From Flavimaribacter sp024343425 (GTDB lineage: Bacteria; Pseudomonadota; Alphaproteobacteria; Rhizobiales; Rhizobiaceae), in the NCBI GenBank assembly GCA_965227645.1, contig OZ245773.1:3286001-3350000 (forward strand): 64,000 nucleotides of DNA. Reading direction: 5' to 3'. Below are positions 25,434-32,868 of the stretch, one piece after another. Position numbers and translations under genes: made by a program. Numbering within the stretch: the stretch's first letter is position 1; every line of letters begins with the position of its first letter. The notes beneath the pieces were generated by a model that saw nothing but the letters and a program-made list of their open reading frames with translations, had not been told where the DNA came from and made no database searches.

Positions 25434-26522
25434 ATGCGGAACAAACGGCTTTGTTTGCCTGGCAAGGCGCCTCTGGCGCTCTTCATCGCCATTTTGTCTA
25501 TCATGTTCACCACCCATACCTATGCATGCACGCGACTGGTCTATCTGGGCGCCAGCGATTCCGTCTACACAGCACGGTCGATGGACTGGAAAACAGATAT
25601 TGCGACAAATCTCTGGATTTTGCCGCGCGGCGTCGAGCGCAGTGGCGAGACAGGTCCCAACTCCATTTCCTGGACATCGAAATACGGAAGCGTCATCGCC
25701 TCGGCCTACGACATCGCGACCACGGACGGCATGAACGAAGAGGGTCTGGTCGCAAACGTCCTGTGGCTGGCGGAATCCGAGTATCCGACCGAAAGCGACA
25801 AGCCCGGCCTGTCGATTTCCGCATGGGCGCAGTACATTCTCGACAATTTCGCGACGGTTGAGGAGGCCGTGGCGGAACTCGAGAAGGACGCGTTTGTCAT
25901 CGTCACCGATCAGGTGCCCGGTGAATCACGGCTCGCAGCCCTCCATCTGTCCATTTCGGACGCCAGCGGCGACAGCGCCATCGTCGAATATGTCGACGGC
26001 AAACAGGTCATTCATCACGACAAATCCTACCAGGTGATGACCAATTCTCCGACCTACGACAAGCAACTGGCGCTGGACGAATATTGGGAGCAGATCAGGG
26101 GCACGGTCTTCATGCCGGGCACGAACCGTGCCGCCGACCGCTTCGCCCGCGCCTCTTTCTACGTCAATTCCATTCCGAAATTCACCGACGTCAATCTGGC
26201 GGTCGCCGGCGTATTTTCGATCATCCGCAACGTGTCTGTCCCTTACGGGATTTCGACGCCGGACGAACCGAACATCTCTTCGACCCGCTGGAGAACCGTC
26301 TCGGACCAGAGCCGCAAGATCTATTTCTTCGAATCTGCCTTGACGCCCAACACGTTCTGGGTGGATCTGAAGCAGATCGATTTCTCGAAGAATGCAGGCA
26401 AGGTCAAGAAGCTGGATCTCGGAGAAGCCCAGCGCAACATCTTTTCGGGCAACGCAACAGACGACTTTGTCGAAGCAGCGCCGTTCCGATTCCTCGGCGC
26501 GCGGCGGTCCGGACAGGAATAG
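25434..26522 (+). CDS. Secreted choloylglycine hydrolase/penicillin V acylase-family amide hydrolase
   Basis: 362 aa. The N-terminus is a signal peptide (hydrophobic APLALFIAILSIMFTTHTYA) whose predicted cleavage leaves Cys32 of CTRLVYLGA as the first residue. In this Ntn-hydrolase family the free N-terminal Cys is the nucleophile, so signal cleavage would activate the enzyme in the periplasm. Other family marks are the ARSMDWKTD strand (Arg and Asp near the active site) and the conserved VMTNSPTYDKQL (Asn) segment. It would hydrolyse linear amides such as N-acyl homoserine lactones, penicillin V or bile-acid conjugates. AGGAG lies 8 bases before ATG 25434. It follows the efflux operon by 158 bases with its own leader. 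Confidence 0.85.
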   Translation: MRNKRLCLPGKAPLALFIAILSIMFTTHTYACTRLVYLGASDSVYTARSMDWKTDIATNLWILPRGVERSGETGPNSISWTSKYGSVIASAYDIATTDGMNEEGLVANVLWLAESEYPTESDKPGLSISAWAQYILDNFATVEEAVAELEKDAFVIVTDQVPGESRLAALHLSISDASGDSAIVEYVDGKQVIHHDKSYQVMTNSPTYDKQLALDEYWEQIRGTVFMPGTNRAADRFARASFYVNSIPKFTDVNLAVAGVFSIIRNVSVPYGISTPDEPNISSTRWRTVSDQSRKIYFFESALTPNTFWVDLKQIDFSKNAGKVKKLDLGEAQRNIFSGNATDDFVEAAPFRFLGARRSGQE

Positions 26523-26537
26523 AAAAGCCTCACTGAA

Positions 26538-26558
26538 CGCCGGGCGCCAAGCCCGGCG
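26538..26558 (+). promoter_or_regulatory. Stem-loop between the acylase and channel genes
   Basis: CGCCGGGC-GCCAA-GCCCGGCG is a perfect 8-base stem with a 5-base loop, 15 bases after the acylase stop. No T-run follows, so it could be a terminator-like barrier, an mRNA stabiliser or attenuator before the small channel gene. Confidence 0.55.
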
Positions 26559-26588
26559 CGATCACCAATCCGCGCGGAGAACGCGACA

Positions 26589-27017
26589 GTGTTTGCAATC
26601 GGTATCGGCGTCTGCATCAGCCTGATGAATATTGCGGTCCATGCGGTCTTTACGGTGGTGATGGCGCGCACGGTCCGCCGGGATGCAGAGCGGCTGTCGC
26701 AACCAAACGTCGTTCTGCGTGAAGTCCTGATCATGATCATTGCGGCCGCCATACTTATGCTGGCGCATCTGATCGAGGTTTGGATCTGGAGCCTGTTCTA
26801 CCGATTGCTCGGTGTAACGCCCGACAGTAGCGCCGATTTCGATTTTGCCTTTATAAACTACACGACATTGGGATACGGTCATCTCATCCCCGAAGCGCCA
26901 TGGCAGGTTCTGGGACCCATGACGGCCATGAATGGCGTTCTCCTGTTCGGCTGGTCGACGGCTGTCCTGTTCCAGGTTCTTGCAGCAAGCGCGCGCCGGT
27001 TCGGCATCCGGTACTAA
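26589..27017 (+). CDS. Small two-span potassium-channel-like protein
   Basis: 142 aa from GTG 26589 with GGAGA 8 bases upstream. Three hydrophobic spans are visible (about residues 3-26, 45-72 and 105-135). Between the last two lies a pore helix plus selectivity-filter-like sequence INYTTLGYGHLIP, the TTxGYG signature of the ion channel 2 family. No cytoplasmic RCK or ligand domain is present, so gating is unexplained. It follows the acylase after a stem-loop and converges with the next hydrolase gene. The pore prediction rests on the filter motif; selectivity for K+ is inferred. Confidence 0.75.
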   Translation: MFAIGIGVCISLMNIAVHAVFTVVMARTVRRDAERLSQPNVVLREVLIMIIAAAILMLAHLIEVWIWSLFYRLLGVTPDSSADFDFAFINYTTLGYGHLIPEAPWQVLGPMTAMNGVLLFGWSTAVLFQVLAASARRFGIRY

Positions 27018-27051
27018 CGGGCTACTAAAAGATCGTCGAAGATCAACCGCT

Positions 27052-28167
27052 TCAAGCGGCCCTGGCCGCTTTCAGAAGATCTGTCGAGTCACCAGCCTGC
27101 CCGTCCAGATGTCCGAGTGGAAGAACCCGCGGGCCATCGGCGTCGGCGAGCGCCTTCAGGTCGAAGCTGGCGTAATTCAGACTGCGATAGGTCCGCAGGT
27201 GGAATTGCTTGCGGTCAAGATCCGACAGGTTGGTCCAGCAGGTGAATTCGGTCGCGTAGGCCGTCTTTGCATCGGCCTCCAGTCCCGCAACCTCCATGTG
27301 GCCTCCGCCTTCACTCGGATAATCGATGGTGACGCCGCGAGGCCGGTCGAAATTGTTCATGATGTGGGCGAGAGTCTGCACCGCCAGATCGGGCGTGTCC
27401 GCCTTCTCCGTATACTGAGAGTAGAATGCGGCGCGCACGAACCTACCGACGGATGTGTTGGAGGCGGGCAGGCCGGCCGTAGCGACGCCGGAATCAGGTT
27501 GTACAGCCGCATATGTTCCGAAGGTCGCGCTGGACCTGTCGACATTGGTGAGGAAGGTATAATTGTTCAAATTGGTCAGATGCCAGCTGAATTCCGGTCC
27601 GTTGGTCATGACGCCCACCGGATTGTCATAGGTCGTCATCTGCCCCTCATTGAACTCGATGACGAAGGCGTCCCCCACTGCATCATGCACGACATAGTGG
27701 AACGGAGACTCGACCCCGCCGAGAAGGGCCAGCGCCTCCAGCATCACGGGTTGGCTGGCCAGCGCTGTCTTGAGCTCGGCTACAGTTGCGAACTGGCTGA
27801 GGGCCCAGGAACCGAGATCCGAGGCGGAGAGAACAGCTCTGGTCGCATCAACCGTCTTTTGCGTTCCACCGGAGTTCGGATAGGACAACAGGCTGAAGGT
27901 TAGCCCCTGATCGTTCATGCCTTCGAGCGCCTTGAGATCTGCGAGGCCAAGCGGCGACTCCGGTTTCGGCAACCGCGCAGGCATCGTAACGGCGAGCATG
28001 GCGTACTTTCCGGTGTAGACGACGGATGGATGCCCTTCCACCGCGGACTGGAAGGGAATGCCTTTCGGCAGGTAGACCAGCTGATAAGGCAAATCTGACG
28101 TCAGTTCCAGGGTACGACCAAAATAGACTTTGTCTTCAGCGTCACGGTAAATCAGCGAAGTGCACAT
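27052..28167 (-). CDS. Cytoplasmic choloylglycine hydrolase-family amide hydrolase
   Basis: 371 aa beginning MCTSLIYRD: removal of Met exposes Cys2 as the Ntn nucleophile, as in intracellular bile salt hydrolases and penicillin V acylases. FGRTLELTSDLPYQLVYLP carries the conserved Arg and the family RTLE pattern; GMNDQGLTFSLLSYPN and VMTNGPEFSWHLTNLNNY carry the conserved Asp and Asn. No signal peptide, unlike the related enzyme at 25434, so one family member acts outside and one inside the cytoplasmic membrane. It converges with the channel gene at a 34-base gap. Substrate unknown; N-acyl amino acids, AHLs or beta-lactams are candidates. Confidence 0.85.
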   Translation of the reverse strand: MCTSLIYRDAEDKVYFGRTLELTSDLPYQLVYLPKGIPFQSAVEGHPSVVYTGKYAMLAVTMPARLPKPESPLGLADLKALEGMNDQGLTFSLLSYPNSGGTQKTVDATRAVLSASDLGSWALSQFATVAELKTALASQPVMLEALALLGGVESPFHYVVHDAVGDAFVIEFNEGQMTTYDNPVGVMTNGPEFSWHLTNLNNYTFLTNVDRSSATFGTYAAVQPDSGVATAGLPASNTSVGRFVRAAFYSQYTEKADTPDLAVQTLAHIMNNFDRPRGVTIDYPSEGGGHMEVAGLEADAKTAYATEFTCWTNLSDLDRKQFHLRTYRSLNYASFDLKALADADGPRVLPLGHLDGQAGDSTDLLKAARAA

Positions 28168-28460
28168 ATTGCCTCTAATTCGTCTTTAATATTCGATGTA
28201 TTGGCAGGAAATATGCCCCGAACAGGCAAGTGTACCGCCGGGCGGCAATACGAAACCAAACTCTCTGAGCGCTAAACGTTTGTCAACGCCATCGCGTAGC
28301 GTTTAGGAAAATTCTTTCACTCAAGAGTAGTGATACGATTCTTCTGAACGCTTTCTATTTTAACTCCGAAGATTGAACGCACTCAGCCGCTGTTTAACCG
28401 ACATTTGCGGATTCTGTAATATATATTTGAAACAATTACTTGCGTGGCTATTACCTCCAG

Positions 28461-28500
28461 AAGCAGATTCTGGCTTTATTTCGAGATTTTGCGATTGCGT
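28461..28500. repeat. Dispersed copy of the tRNA-Pro-flanking repeat
   Basis: The 40 bases here match 20131-20170 at about 34 positions without a gap: core TGGCTTTATTTCGAGA at 28471-28486 corresponds to the array core with two changes, and both are followed at the same distance by an identical GCGATTGCGT. This shows the repeat belongs to a dispersed family, not only a local tandem array. Confidence 0.75.
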
Positions 28501-28529
28501 TCACGAAAGGGTAAAATCAGGAATTCAAT

Positions 28530-28667
28530 GCCAGGAGACGGCGCGACTGAATATTGCCGCCCGTTGGTCTCGCGACGCACATAGCCGGCCCGGACGGCCG
28601 CGAAGGCCTCGATGACGCTCAGCCCCCTCAGGATCGATCTGTTGATCTTGATGCCTTCCATGCCCAC
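28530..28667 (-). pseudogene. Remnant of an IclR-family regulator gene
   Basis: The frame reads INRSILRGLSVIEAFAA then directly VRAGYVRRETNGRQYSVAP. In IclR proteins the first segment is the start of the winged helix-turn-helix domain and the second is its wing; the roughly 30 residues that hold the recognition helices are missing between them, and the whole effector-binding domain is missing after. The frame then runs into the dispersed repeat. It sits divergent from a sugar-acid dehydratase operon, exactly where an IclR regulator is usually found. I therefore call it a decayed regulator gene; the match covers about 40 residues. Confidence 0.6.
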
Positions 28668-28702
28668 CCACTTGACGCGGAGAAAGCAAGATCGGTACGA
28701 TT

Positions 28703-28716
28703 ATCCGACAACGGAT
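28703..28716. promoter_or_regulatory. Palindrome upstream of the uxaA-type gene
   Basis: ATCCG-ACAA-CGGAT, perfect 5-base arms with a 4-base centre, between the remnant regulator and the uxaA-type start. Possible operator for an IclR-type protein; inference only. Confidence 0.35.
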
Positions 28717-28772
28717 TTTTTCACCAAGTGACAATATCAGACACCAGCACGTGTTCCACCAAGGAGGAAGCG

Positions 28773-30293
28773 ATGGCAGATGCGGCTGCGAATATCCTGA
28801 GACTGAACGACGCCGACAATGTCGCGGTCGCTATCTCGATTATTCGCGAAGGAACTTCGATCCCCGGCGGAGCGACCGCTCTGCGAGACATACCGCGCGG
28901 CCACAAGGTGGCCTTGAGCGCCATCCCGGCGGGCGGCGCGGTGCGCAAATATGGCCAGGTCATCGGCTACGCCAAGGAAGATATCGCGCCCGGAACCTGG
29001 TTGCACGACCATAACGTCGGAATGGGCGAATCCGAGCTCGACTATGCGATCGGCGCCGAAAAGCGTCCCGTACCGGAAGCGACGGAGAAAGCCACCTTTC
29101 GCGGCTTTCGCCGCGCCAACGGCAAGGTCGGCACGCGCAACTATATCGGCGTGCTCACCAGCGTGAATTGCTCGACCACGGTCGCCGCCGCGATTGTGAA
29201 CGAGATCGAACAATCGGGCGAGTTGCGGGACTATCCAAACATCGACGGCATTATCGCGCTGAAGCAGGTGCAGGGGTGCATCGTCGACAATTCCGGCACG
29301 ATCTTCACTATCCTGCGCCGCACGGTGTGGGGCTACGCCAGCAATCCCAACATGGGCGGAGCGCTCGTCGTGGGACTGGGGTGCGAGGGTTTCCAGATCC
29401 CCCGCCTGAAAGAAGCCTACGGGATTACCGAGAGCGAAACGTTCCGCACCATGACGATCCAGGAGGTGGGCGGCACGCGCAAGACCGTGGAGGCGGGCGT
29501 TGCCGCGATCCGCGAGATGCTGCCCGTTGTCAACGCGGTGGAACGCGGAGAGGTCCCGGCCAGCGAACTGGTCCTGGCCATGCAATGCGGCGGCTCGGAC
29601 GGCTATTCCGGCATCACCGCCAACCCGGCGCTTGGCGTCGCCTCCGATCTGCTGGTCGCTCAGGGCGCAACCACGATCCTGTCGGAAACGCCCGAAATCT
29701 ACGGCGCCGAACACCTTCTGACGCGCCGCGCCGCGAACCGCGACGTCGGCGAGAAACTGATCCAGCGCATCAAGTGGTGGGAGGACTACACCGCCCGCAA
29801 CCTGATGGAAATGAACAATAATCCGAGCCCCGGCAACAAGCTGGGCGGCCTGACCACGATCCTCGAAAAATCTCTCGGCGCCGTGGCGAAGGGCGGCTCC
29901 GCTCCTCTTGAGGCGGTCTACGAATACGCCGAGCCGGTGACCGCAAGGGGCTTCGTCTACATGGACACGCCCGGTTACGATCCGGTTTCGGCGACGGGAC
30001 AGGTGGCGGGCGGCGCCAACGTGATGTGTTTCACCACCGGGCGCGGATCGGCCTACGGGAACAAGCCCTGCCCCTCGATCAAGATCGCCACGAACACGAC
30101 GATATTCGAAAAGATGGAAGAAGATATGGACCTCAACGCCGGCGATGTTCTTCAGGGAACGTCGCTGGAAGCCAAGGGGCGAGAGATTTTCGACATGATC
30201 CTGCGCGTCGCCTCCGGAGAGCGCACGAAATCGGAAGCGCTCGGCTATGGCTCGAACGAATTCGCGCCCTGGCACATCGGCGCTGTGATGTAG
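28773..30293 (+). CDS. UxaA-family dehydratase (altronate/galactarate dehydratase type)
   Basis: 506 aa. An N-terminal SAF domain (about residues 1-100, with GHKVALSAIPAGGAVRKYGQVIG) precedes the larger catalytic domain. That domain has RANGKVGTRNYIGVLTSVNCSTT, the VVGLGCEGFQ Cys, MQCGGSDGYSGITANPALG and TTGRGSAYGNKPCPSIK, all conserved in D-altronate and D-galactarate dehydratases. It would dehydrate an aldonate or related hydroxy acid, usually with Fe2+. A full AAGGAGGA ribosome site sits before ATG 28773; the frame extends further upstream but into the remnant region. It is followed by an RraA-like gene and a TAXI-TRAP importer, suggesting uptake and breakdown of one hydroxy acid. Confidence 0.87.
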   Translation: MADAAANILRLNDADNVAVAISIIREGTSIPGGATALRDIPRGHKVALSAIPAGGAVRKYGQVIGYAKEDIAPGTWLHDHNVGMGESELDYAIGAEKRPVPEATEKATFRGFRRANGKVGTRNYIGVLTSVNCSTTVAAAIVNEIEQSGELRDYPNIDGIIALKQVQGCIVDNSGTIFTILRRTVWGYASNPNMGGALVVGLGCEGFQIPRLKEAYGITESETFRTMTIQEVGGTRKTVEAGVAAIREMLPVVNAVERGEVPASELVLAMQCGGSDGYSGITANPALGVASDLLVAQGATTILSETPEIYGAEHLLTRRAANRDVGEKLIQRIKWWEDYTARNLMEMNNNPSPGNKLGGLTTILEKSLGAVAKGGSAPLEAVYEYAEPVTARGFVYMDTPGYDPVSATGQVAGGANVMCFTTGRGSAYGNKPCPSIKIATNTTIFEKMEEDMDLNAGDVLQGTSLEAKGREIFDMILRVASGERTKSEALGYGSNEFAPWHIGAVM

Positions 30294-30396
30294 GAGGCGG
30301 ATTTGGCTATGTGAGAGTCTTGATCCCCGACGAGGCATTCTCACCTGCACGAAACTCGGTTAAAGCTCTCGCATAATGCAAAGAGGAAATCCGGCC

Positions 30397-31122
30397 ATGT
30401 CTGAACTCGAAACACCGACGCTCGACGCCGATGCGATCGAAATCCTGAAAAAGGTCACGACCGCTACCCTGACGACGATCCTTTTGAAGAAGGGATTGCG
30501 CAATGTCTGGATGCGCGGCGCAATGCCATTGCGATCCAACCAGGAACGCGTGGTGGGTCCCGCTTTCACTTTTCGCTTCGTTCCGGCCCGCGAGGACCTG
30601 GCGACGCCAGCGAGCTGGGGCAGCCCGATCTCGACGCGGGCGGCCATCGAGGCCATGCCCGAAGGCGCTTTCGCGGTCATTGACGCCATGGGAATTTCCG
30701 ACGCCGGCGTGTTCGGAGACATTCTGTGCGCCCGCATGGTCAAGCGCCGGGCGGCTGGCATGGTGACCGACGGCGTCGTCCGCGATCTGGAAGGAGTTCT
30801 GGGAACCGGACTTCCCGTGTGGTGCCGGGGCGCCGCCGCGCCGCCCTCGGTCGCCGGCCTGACTTTCGTAGGCTGGGAAGAGACAGTCGGCTGCGGCGGG
30901 GTGTGCGTAATCCCCGGCGACATCGTGGTGGCCGACCGGGACGGCGCGGTGCTGATCCCGAAAGCCTATCTCGGCGATGTTCTCAAGGAAGCGCCCGAAC
31001 AGGAGCGTCTGGAAGGCTGGATCGTGACGGAAGTCGAGCGCGGCGAAAAACTGCCGGGGCTCTATCCGATGAATGATGAAACCCGCGCGCGCTACGAGAA
31101 ATGGAAAGAAGGCAGGCAGTAG
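30397..31122 (+). CDS. RraA-family protein (HMG/CHA aldolase-like)
   Basis: 241 aa. RraA-fold features are ATLTTILLKKGLRNVWM near the N-terminus, GDILCARMVKRRAAGMVTDGVVRD with the Arg-Asp pair that binds substrate and metal, and VIPGDIVVADRDGAVLIPKAY near the C-terminus. In catabolic operons such proteins act as 4-hydroxy-4-methyl-2-oxoglutarate aldolase or oxaloacetate decarboxylase-like enzymes rather than RNase E inhibitors. ATG 30397 has AGAGGAAA upstream at good spacing; an ATG seven codons earlier has none. Its position after the dehydratase suggests it cleaves or decarboxylates the keto acid formed there. Confidence 0.82.
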   Translation: MSELETPTLDADAIEILKKVTTATLTTILLKKGLRNVWMRGAMPLRSNQERVVGPAFTFRFVPAREDLATPASWGSPISTRAAIEAMPEGAFAVIDAMGISDAGVFGDILCARMVKRRAAGMVTDGVVRDLEGVLGTGLPVWCRGAAAPPSVAGLTFVGWEETVGCGGVCVIPGDIVVADRDGAVLIPKAYLGDVLKEAPEQERLEGWIVTEVERGEKLPGLYPMNDETRARYEKWKEGRQ

Positions 31123-31274
31123 CCGCTTCGCACCGAAAGCTGACCCGCTGCCGGACATTAAACCTTCGTCGTAGACGGCTCGCGTCGTGGTGTTGGCGCC
31201 CGCCTGCCGCAGCCTACCCACGCTCGAATTTATAACGGCAAAATGTCAGTAAAAACAAAGATCTGGCGGCATTT

Positions 31275-31358
31275 CAGCCGGCGCAAGCGCTCGACTGCAA
31301 CAAATCTCAAGAATAACAAGCATTTGCGCCGGGCTGCAGATCCGACTTGCTTATTCTT
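31275..31358. promoter_or_regulatory. Two overlapping imperfect inverted repeats before the TAXI-TRAP operon
   Basis: CAGCCGGCGCAA (31275-31286) pairs with TTGCGCCGGGCTG (31324-31336) with one bulged base, and AAGAATAACAAG (31309-31320) pairs with CTTGCTTATTCTT (31346-31358) with one bulge. The two stems overlap and cannot form together, an arrangement compatible with an attenuator-like switch or with a terminator for the RraA transcript. The rest of the 320-base gap shows no gene. Confidence 0.35.
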
Positions 31359-31444
31359 CTTGAATCCCGATAGCTCCCTGCTAGTTTGCAGGACCGGGAT
31401 GGCAAGCAAACACAGAAATCCATTCCTTGAAACGGGAGGCATCC

Positions 31445-32404
31445 ATGAAACTACTGAAATCTATCGCATTTGCCGCAGCGCTCGTCGCAACACCGGCGCT
31501 GGCGCAGACGCAGCTCTCGATTGCGACCGGCGGCACCGGCGGCGTTTATTACCCGATGGGCGGCGGATTGGCCGAAATCATCAACAAGCACGTTGAAGGC
31601 TACAACGCCACGGCGGAGGTCACCGGCGCATCGGTTGAAAACATGGGTCTGATCGCCACCGGCGACGCGGATCTGGCGATTGGCCTCGCCGACACTGTAC
31701 AGCAGGCCTATTCGGGCACCGGACGCTTCGACGGCCAGCAACTGCCGATGATCCGCGCTATCGGATCGCTCTACGCCAACATGGTTCAGATCGTGACGCT
31801 CGCCGATTCCGACATCAATTCGATCGAGGACATTCCCGGAAAGCGGGTCTCCGTGGGCGCGCCTGGTTCAGGCACCGAGGTCAATACGAAGACGCTTCTC
31901 AACGCCAACGGCATTTCATTCGACGACTTCACCGTTGAGCGGCTGAACTTCAACGAAACGGCAGACGCCCTGAACAATGGCGATATCGATGTCGGTTTCT
32001 GGAGCGTCGGCGCCCCGACATCATCGATCCTCAACCTCGCCACCACCAACAATATCCGCATGATACCGCTGACCCAGGCGCAGATCGACGCAGCGGTCGG
32101 CCAGGATTCGGTCATGGCGCCGCTTGCTCTGCCGGCTGGCGTTTACACCGGTGTGAGCGAAGAAACGCCGACTATCGGTGTTCCTAACGTGCTCGTCGTC
32201 TCGTCTGAAATGGATGAGGACGCGGTCTACGAGATCACCAAGGCGATGTACGAAAACATCAAGGAACTGCAGGCCGTGCATCCGGCGGCGAACGAAACAA
32301 CTGTCGCCTTTACGATGGCTGCGACGCCTGTGCCCCTGCATCCCGGCGCTATCCGGTATTTCGAAGAAATCGGCGCCGAGATTCCCGCAAAACTGCGCCA
32401 GTGA
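31445..32404 (+). CDS. TAXI-family TRAP transporter solute-binding protein
   Basis: 319 aa with a signal peptide (MKLLKSIAFAAALVATPALA, cleavage about residue 20). The mature protein begins with the TAXI hallmark LSIATGGTGGVYYPMGGGLAEIIN and has VSVGAPGSGTEVNTKTLL and the GDIDVGFWSVGAPTSSI segment. It binds a small organic acid or amino acid in the periplasm and delivers it to the fused permease. GGGAGG precedes ATG 31445. It ends overlapping the DUF1850 gene (GTGA). The upstream dehydratase and RraA genes suggest a hydroxy or sugar acid ligand, but they are separated by 320 bases and may not be one operon. Confidence 0.9.
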   Translation: MKLLKSIAFAAALVATPALAQTQLSIATGGTGGVYYPMGGGLAEIINKHVEGYNATAEVTGASVENMGLIATGDADLAIGLADTVQQAYSGTGRFDGQQLPMIRAIGSLYANMVQIVTLADSDINSIEDIPGKRVSVGAPGSGTEVNTKTLLNANGISFDDFTVERLNFNETADALNNGDIDVGFWSVGAPTSSILNLATTNNIRMIPLTQAQIDAAVGQDSVMAPLALPAGVYTGVSEETPTIGVPNVLVVSSEMDEDAVYEITKAMYENIKELQAVHPAANETTVAFTMAATPVPLHPGAIRYFEEIGAEIPAKLRQ

Positions 32405-32868
32405 CACTGACGCACAAAGGAGGGCTTCTGGCCCTCCTTCTTCTGTCGCAACCGGCCGCCGCAGGCATGCTGACCGCAACAGTGATTGATGGCGCCGAAA
32501 TCGCGCGCCTGCCTGTGCCCGAAGGCGCAGGGTGGTGCGTTCTCTGGCGTCATTCCGTGCAGGGCTTCGAGGTCAAGGACTGCTATGAAAATCGCGCGGG
32601 CCACATGGTGCTCGTACGATCGCACCAGCCGGACTTTGCCGCCGGCCTCGGGCACCTGATCGGCCGGGGACGGCAGATCTCGGACGGCGAAGGCGGCTAC
32701 TGGATCGAGGATATCGACGAGCCGGTGCCGCAGGACTCCTACATACTCAGACCCGGAAGCATGGCCGTAAATCATCGGCTGAGCGCGGCGTCGGGCGAGG
32801 TTTCGCTCTCGGCCCTCGCCGCACACGCCCGGGTGCGCATAACGCTTGAACCCGGAGACGGCGAATGA
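32401..32868 (+). CDS. DUF1850 protein associated with TAXI-TRAP transporter
   Basis: 155 aa from GTG 32401, which overlaps the binding-protein stop by 4 bases. A short hydrophobic N-terminus (GGLLALLLLSQPAAAG) looks like a signal peptide. The body carries WRHSVQGFEVKDCYE and the pattern around GRGRQISDGEGGYWIED that I associate with DUF1850. Genes of this family are regularly found between TAXI binding proteins and fused TRAP permeases; the role is not established. It ends with an ATGA overlap into the permease. Confidence 0.75.
   Translation: MTLTHKGGLLALLLLSQPAAAGMLTATVIDGAEIARLPVPEGAGWCVLWRHSVQGFEVKDCYENRAGHMVLVRSHQPDFAAGLGHLIGRGRQISDGEGGYWIEDIDEPVPQDSYILRPGSMAVNHRLSAASGEVSLSALAAHARVRITLEPGDGE

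Larger units (their letters stand above)
28168..28772. other. Gene-free stretch between hydrolase and uxaA-type operon
   Basis: About 600 bases that read as a scar. The left part, upstream of the leftward hydrolase, holds an inverted repeat CTAAACG (28272-28278) and CGTTTAG (28300-28306). The middle is AT-rich and carries a single copy of the repeat family seen after tRNA-Pro. The right part carries a remnant IclR gene on the minus strand and a palindrome close to the uxaA-type start. No complete gene is visible. Confidence 0.6.

Noticed and set aside
28737..30350. 537-codon minus-strand frame opposite the UxaA-family gene
   Set aside because: Shadow of a strong coding frame that has all dehydratase motifs.
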